A stretch of 64,000 nucleotides of DNA, taken from contig NZ_QQSY01000003.1 of assembly GCF_003351225.1 (NCBI RefSeq), positions 62,001-126,000 of the forward strand, written 5' to 3'. The DNA is from Dyella solisilvae. GTDB taxonomy: Bacteria; Pseudomonadota; Gammaproteobacteria; Xanthomonadales; Rhodanobacteraceae. Position numbers and translations under genes: made by a program. Positions within the stretch are counted from its first letter, which is position 1. Every line of letters begins with the position of its first letter. The notes below the pieces were generated by a model. It ran no database searches. It was not told the DNA's origin and saw only the letters and a list, made by a program, of their open reading frames with translations. Positions 60,779-64,000 of the stretch are shown here, piece by piece.

Positions 60779-61306
60779 ATGGGCGGCCAGATCATTCTTT
60801 CGCACGGCTCGGACTCCGGTCCGGACGCCACCAAGGTCAGCGTGCTGGCCGCCTTTGCCGAATCGCTCGGGTGGAAGACGCAGCGGCCGGACTATCGCAG
60901 CGATGACCTGCCCGGTTATGCCGGGGCGGTTGATCCGCGCGTGGCGCGCCTGCTTGCCGCCATCGACGGGCTGGATGCGCCGCCGGTGCTGGTCGGCTCC
61001 AGCATGGGCGCCTTCGTCTCCGGCCTGGCTTCGCTCCAGCGTCCGGTGGCTGGCTTGTTCCTGCTGGCCACGCCGAGCGGGATCCCCGGCTACCGCCAGG
61101 AGTTCGACCTGAGTCCCAGCGTGCCCACGTTGCTCTACCACGGCTGGCAGGACGACGTTTGCCCGCCCGAAGGCATCCTCGCCTTCGCCAGCCGCCGTCG
61201 CCTGCCGCTGATGATGGTCGACGACGACCACCGCCTGGGCGACAGCGTGGAACGCATCGTGGAGCAGTTCGGGTTGTTCCTGGCCCAACTGGCGCCCGCG
61301 GCATGA
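60779..61306 (+). CDS. Small alpha/beta-hydrolase (RBBP9/YdeN-like)
   Basis: 175 residues, a short alpha/beta hydrolase: ILSHGSDSGPDATKVSVL at the start, nucleophile Ser in VGSSMGAFVSG near residue 82, Asp in HGWQDDVCPP near 128, His in VDDDHRLGDS near 153. GGAG lies seven bases before ATG 60779, favouring it over ATG 60743 and 60755. Its stop overlaps the rlmKL start (ATGA), so they are coupled. The substrate is unknown; some such proteins are serine hydrolases of thioesters. Confidence 0.85.
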   Translation: MGGQIILSHGSDSGPDATKVSVLAAFAESLGWKTQRPDYRSDDLPGYAGAVDPRVARLLAAIDGLDAPPVLVGSSMGAFVSGLASLQRPVAGLFLLATPSGIPGYRQEFDLSPSVPTLLYHGWQDDVCPPEGILAFASRRRLPLMMVDDDHRLGDSVERIVEQFGLFLAQLAPAA

Positions 61307-63498
61307 GCGCCTTCTTCGCCAGTTGCCCGAAGGGGCTGGAGTACCTGCTGCGCGACGAACTGGTCGCGATGGGCGCGGCGGACGTGCGCGAGGCGCTGGC
61401 CGGCGTCCATTTCGCCGGCTCGCTGGAAACCGCCTACCGCGCCTGCCTATGGTCGCGCCTGGCCAGCCGCGTGCTCATGCCGTTGGCCGAGTTCGATGCG
61501 GCCACTGATGACGCCCTGTACGCCGGCGTGCAGGCGATCGACTGGTCGCAGCACCTGGCCTCGCACGCCACCCTGGCGGTGGACGCGAACTCGGCCCAGA
61601 GCAAGCTCACCCACAGCCAGTTCATCGCCCAGCGCGTGAAAGATGCGGTGGTCGACCAGTTCCGCCAGCGCGATGGTTCGCGCCCCGGCGTCGACACCGA
61701 GGAGCCGGACGTGCGCATCAACCTGCGCCTGCGCCGCGACCGCGCCACGTTGTCGCTGGACCTGGCTGGCGCGCCGCTGCACCGCCGTGGCTGGCGCGAG
61801 CTGCAGGGCGAGGCGCCGCTGAAGGAGAACCTGGCTGCTGCGATGCTGTTGCGCGCGCGCTGGCCGGAGATCTACGCCGAAGGCGGGGCGTTGCTCGATC
61901 CGATGTGCGGCTCGGGCACGCTGCTGATCGAAGGCGCCTGGATGGCTGCCGACGTGGCTCCGGGCCTGCACCGCGAGTACTACGGTTTCCTCGGCTGGTC
62001 CCAGCACGACATCGCGTTGTGGCGAGGCCTGCTGGAAGAGGCGCGCCAGCGTGCCGAGGCCGGCCAGCGCGCGCTGCGCAGCTGCTTCTTCGGCAGCGAC
62101 GCCGACCCACGCATGGTGCAGACCGCCAAGCGCAATGCGCAGGAGGCGGGCGTGGCTGGCTTCCTCACCCTCGACAAGCACGACGCCACGCATGTGGCCC
62201 CGCCGCCGGGTTACAGCCGTGGCCTGGTGATCACCAATCCGCCGTACGGTGAGCGCCTGGGTGATCGCGTGGAAATGCCCCGGCTGTATCGCGCGCTGGG
62301 CGAGACCCTGCGCGAGCGCTTCGCCGGCTGGCGCGCCGCCGTATTGGCCGGCGATGCTGAGCTTGGCCACGCCATCCCGCTGCGTGCGGAGAAGAAGTAC
62401 GCGCTGTACAACGGCGCCCTGGAAACGCAGTTGCTGGTGTTCGAACTGCACGCGCGCAGCGAGGCGCCGCGCGAGGCCAAGCCGCTGTCCGAGGGCGCGC
62501 AGATGCTGCGCAACCGGCTGGAGAAGAACCTCCGTCATCTGCGCAAGCGGCTGGAGCGTGAGGGCATCCACTGCTGGCGCGCCTACGACCAGGACCTGCC
62601 TGAGTACGCCGCGGCGATCGACGTCTATGCCGACGACGGCGGCGAGCCGAGCCTGCACATCCAGGAATATCGCGCGCCGGCTGAGATCCCGGCCGAGACC
62701 GCCCGCCACCGCCTGCGCGAGATCGTCCGGGTGGCCGGCGAGGTGTTCGGTGTGCCGCGCGAGCGCATCGCGCTGAAGACCCGTGAGCGCGGCAAGGGTG
62801 GCTCCAAGTACGGCCAGTTTGACCAGCGCGGCGACTTCATCGAGGTGGCCGAGGGCGGGCTGAAGTTCCTGGTCAATCTCACCGATTATCTGGACACCGG
62901 CCTGTTCATCGACCACCGGCTGGTGCGCGGCAAGCTGCGCGAGCTGGCCTCCGGCCGGCGCTTCCTGAACTTGTTCGCCTATACCGCCACGGCGAGCGTC
63001 TACGCTGCCGCCGGCGGCGCCCGCGACACCACCAGCGTGGACCTGTCAGCCACCTACCTTGACTGGGCTTCGCGCAACCTCGCGCTGAACCGGTTCACCG
63101 GCGCCAGCCACCGGTTGATGCAGGCCGATGCGATGGCCTTCCTGCAGCGCGACCGCGAACGGTATGGACTGATTTACGTCGATCCGCCGACCTTCTCCAA
63201 CTCCAAGCGGGCGGAGGATTTCGACGTCCAGCGCGACCACGTTCAGCTGCTGCTGGCTTGCGCCGAGCGGCTGGCCGGCGACGGCGTGATCGTGTTTTCG
63301 AACAATTTCCGGCGCTTCAAGCTGGATCATGACGCGCTGGCTGAACGGTTCAGCATCGAGGACTGGAGCGCCCCCAGCATCCCCTTCGATTTCACCCGCC
63401 GTTCGGACATCCACGGCTGCTGGCTGCTGCGGCTGCATCCGCAGGAATCGCCCTGGGGCGGCAGTGTGAACCACGTCCGCAATCAGGGTAGACGATAG
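61303..63498 (+). CDS. rlmL: Bifunctional 23S rRNA methyltransferase RlmKL
   Basis: Methylates guanine 2445 (m2G, RlmL half) and 2069 (m7G, RlmK half) of 23S rRNA. 731 residues, near the 702 of E. coli. The N-terminal THUMP domain is about residues 1-160; the first SAM domain has LLDPMCGSGTLLIEGAW near residue 200 and ITNPPYGERL near 312; the second begins near 520 and has FLNLFAYTATASVYAA near 553 and IYVDPPTFSNSK near 625. The start is ATG 61303, overlapping the upstream hydrolase stop by four bases. Confidence 0.96.
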   Translation: MSAFFASCPKGLEYLLRDELVAMGAADVREALAGVHFAGSLETAYRACLWSRLASRVLMPLAEFDAATDDALYAGVQAIDWSQHLASHATLAVDANSAQSKLTHSQFIAQRVKDAVVDQFRQRDGSRPGVDTEEPDVRINLRLRRDRATLSLDLAGAPLHRRGWRELQGEAPLKENLAAAMLLRARWPEIYAEGGALLDPMCGSGTLLIEGAWMAADVAPGLHREYYGFLGWSQHDIALWRGLLEEARQRAEAGQRALRSCFFGSDADPRMVQTAKRNAQEAGVAGFLTLDKHDATHVAPPPGYSRGLVITNPPYGERLGDRVEMPRLYRALGETLRERFAGWRAAVLAGDAELGHAIPLRAEKKYALYNGALETQLLVFELHARSEAPREAKPLSEGAQMLRNRLEKNLRHLRKRLEREGIHCWRAYDQDLPEYAAAIDVYADDGGEPSLHIQEYRAPAEIPAETARHRLREIVRVAGEVFGVPRERIALKTRERGKGGSKYGQFDQRGDFIEVAEGGLKFLVNLTDYLDTGLFIDHRLVRGKLRELASGRRFLNLFAYTATASVYAAAGGARDTTSVDLSATYLDWASRNLALNRFTGASHRLMQADAMAFLQRDRERYGLIYVDPPTFSNSKRAEDFDVQRDHVQLLLACAERLAGDGVIVFSNNFRRFKLDHDALAERFSIEDWSAPSIPFDFTRRSDIHGCWLLRLHPQESPWGGSVNHVRNQGRR

Positions 63499-63625
63499 TC
63501 GTTCACGCGCGTTTTACTCAGTGAAAATTCAGCGCGAAAGTCAGAGCATTAACCACGGCAAAGAGCGGTAGAAGGCAGCCTCGAATCCTTCTGCCGGAAT
63601 CAAGCCTCCCTTGGGAGACACACTC

Positions 63626-63979
63626 ATGAACAAGACTAAGCTTTCCACCGTCAAGCGCATTGCTCTGGCGACCGCCATGTTGGTCGGCTGTGCCGCCGTT
63701 GCTCCTGCCTTCGCCGGCCATGTGAGCTTGAACGTGGGTATCGGTCTACCGGTGGCAGGCGTCGGTTATTACGCGGCTCCGGCCCCGGTGGTTTACGCCC
63801 CGGCTCCGGTGGTCTACGCGCCGGCCCCGGTGGTGTACGCGCCCGCTCCGGCGTATTACGGTCCGGCGGTCTACGGGCCAGCGGTGGGCGCGACGGTCGT
63901 CGTGGGCGGTCATGGCGGCTATTACCACCATGGCGGCGGCTACTACTACCGCGGCGGCTACCGCCACTACGGCCACTGA
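63626..63979 (+). CDS. Secreted PXPV-repeat protein
   Basis: 117 residues. A signal peptide (ALATAMLVGCAAVAPAFAG) is followed by four copies of a VYAPAPV-type heptad (about residues 45-75), encoded by a 21-base tandem repeat at 63779-63853, and a Gly/Tyr/His-rich tail (GGYYHHGGGYYYRGGYRHYGH). The PXPV-repeat family in proteobacteria is thought to be envelope-associated; function unknown. GGGAG lies ten bases before the ATG at 63626. It is monocistronic so far as the window shows. Confidence 0.78.
   Translation: MNKTKLSTVKRIALATAMLVGCAAVAPAFAGHVSLNVGIGLPVAGVGYYAAPAPVVYAPAPVVYAPAPVVYAPAPAYYGPAVYGPAVGATVVVGGHGGYYHHGGGYYYRGGYRHYGH
63779..63853 (+). repeat. 21-base tandem repeat inside the PXPV gene
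   Basis: About 3.5 units of CCGGTGGTNTACGCSCCGGC, in register with codons, each encoding seven residues. Third-position differences between units show it is not a recent duplication. Confidence 0.75.
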
Positions 63980-64000
63980 TCGCGCCATCGGCGATTGACC

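Overview
The window is a high-GC, gene-dense piece of chromosome from a gammaproteobacterium, most likely of the Lysobacterales (Xanthomonadales) and probably the Rhodanobacteraceae. This rests on the order rpsB-tsf-pyrH-frr with map-glnD-dapD-dapE beside it, the GTAG-type palindromic repeats and the protein sequences; it is an inference without a database search. No plasmid, phage, transposase, CRISPR, rRNA or tRNA signature was seen.

Region by region: 1-4310 is the translation block (frr, pyrH, tsf, rpsB on minus; map on plus). 4311-4915 is a non-coding patch of palindromic repeats. 4916-11799 carries glnD, a small outer-membrane protein, and dapD with an ArsC/Spx-like gene, a VIT1-type metal transporter and dapE. 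11813-19883 holds a membrane protein, a secreted M28 peptidase, a secreted protein of unknown function, a penicillin-acylase-family hydrolase, a phosphodiester-glycosidase-like lipoprotein and two overlapping Nudix genes. 19918-27376 looks like an accessory biosynthetic locus: ketoacyl synthase, stand-alone ACP, FemAB/GNAT-like acyltransferase, arginase-fold protein, CPBP membrane protease, DegT/DnrJ aminotransferase, a pair of four-helix transporters and an esterase. 27714-34533 holds a low-complexity secreted protein, parC, an oxygenase-like DUF6445 protein, a TraB/GumN protein, cfa, and crcB-DUF190 preceded by a fluoride riboswitch. 34883-39539 holds a tiny membrane protein, a Bcr/CflA efflux pump, an HEXXH protein, and a GNAT gene with minCDE. 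39751-43590 is a two-component system and a START-like membrane-anchored protein. 43845-49483 is a Gld-type ABC system followed by copper and cytochrome-oxidase assembly genes (CtaG, PCuAC, SCO1). 49763-63979 is mostly housekeeping: DUF423, DUF1203, SPFH plus an Arc-like repressor, transglutaminase, purT, glutamate-synthase-like, adhP, bpt, DUF2007, tesB, ampD, rlmKL and a PXPV-repeat protein.

Three observations stand out. (1) A 136-bp repeat occurs twice (41048-41183 plus, 49616-49751 minus). Its two copies differ by compensatory base changes that preserve a long stem and an inner hairpin, each is followed by a different REP-like palindrome, and each lies upstream of a gene on the same strand; one copy separates a histidine kinase from its response regulator. 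(2) A fluoride (crcB-motif) riboswitch upstream of crcB has an extra helix between P2 and the conserved AAACC segment and a mutually exclusive downstream hairpin. (3) The locus at 19918-27376 combines ACP-dependent acyl chemistry, amino-group chemistry and a small flippase-like transporter pair in an arrangement I do not recognise as a described pathway.
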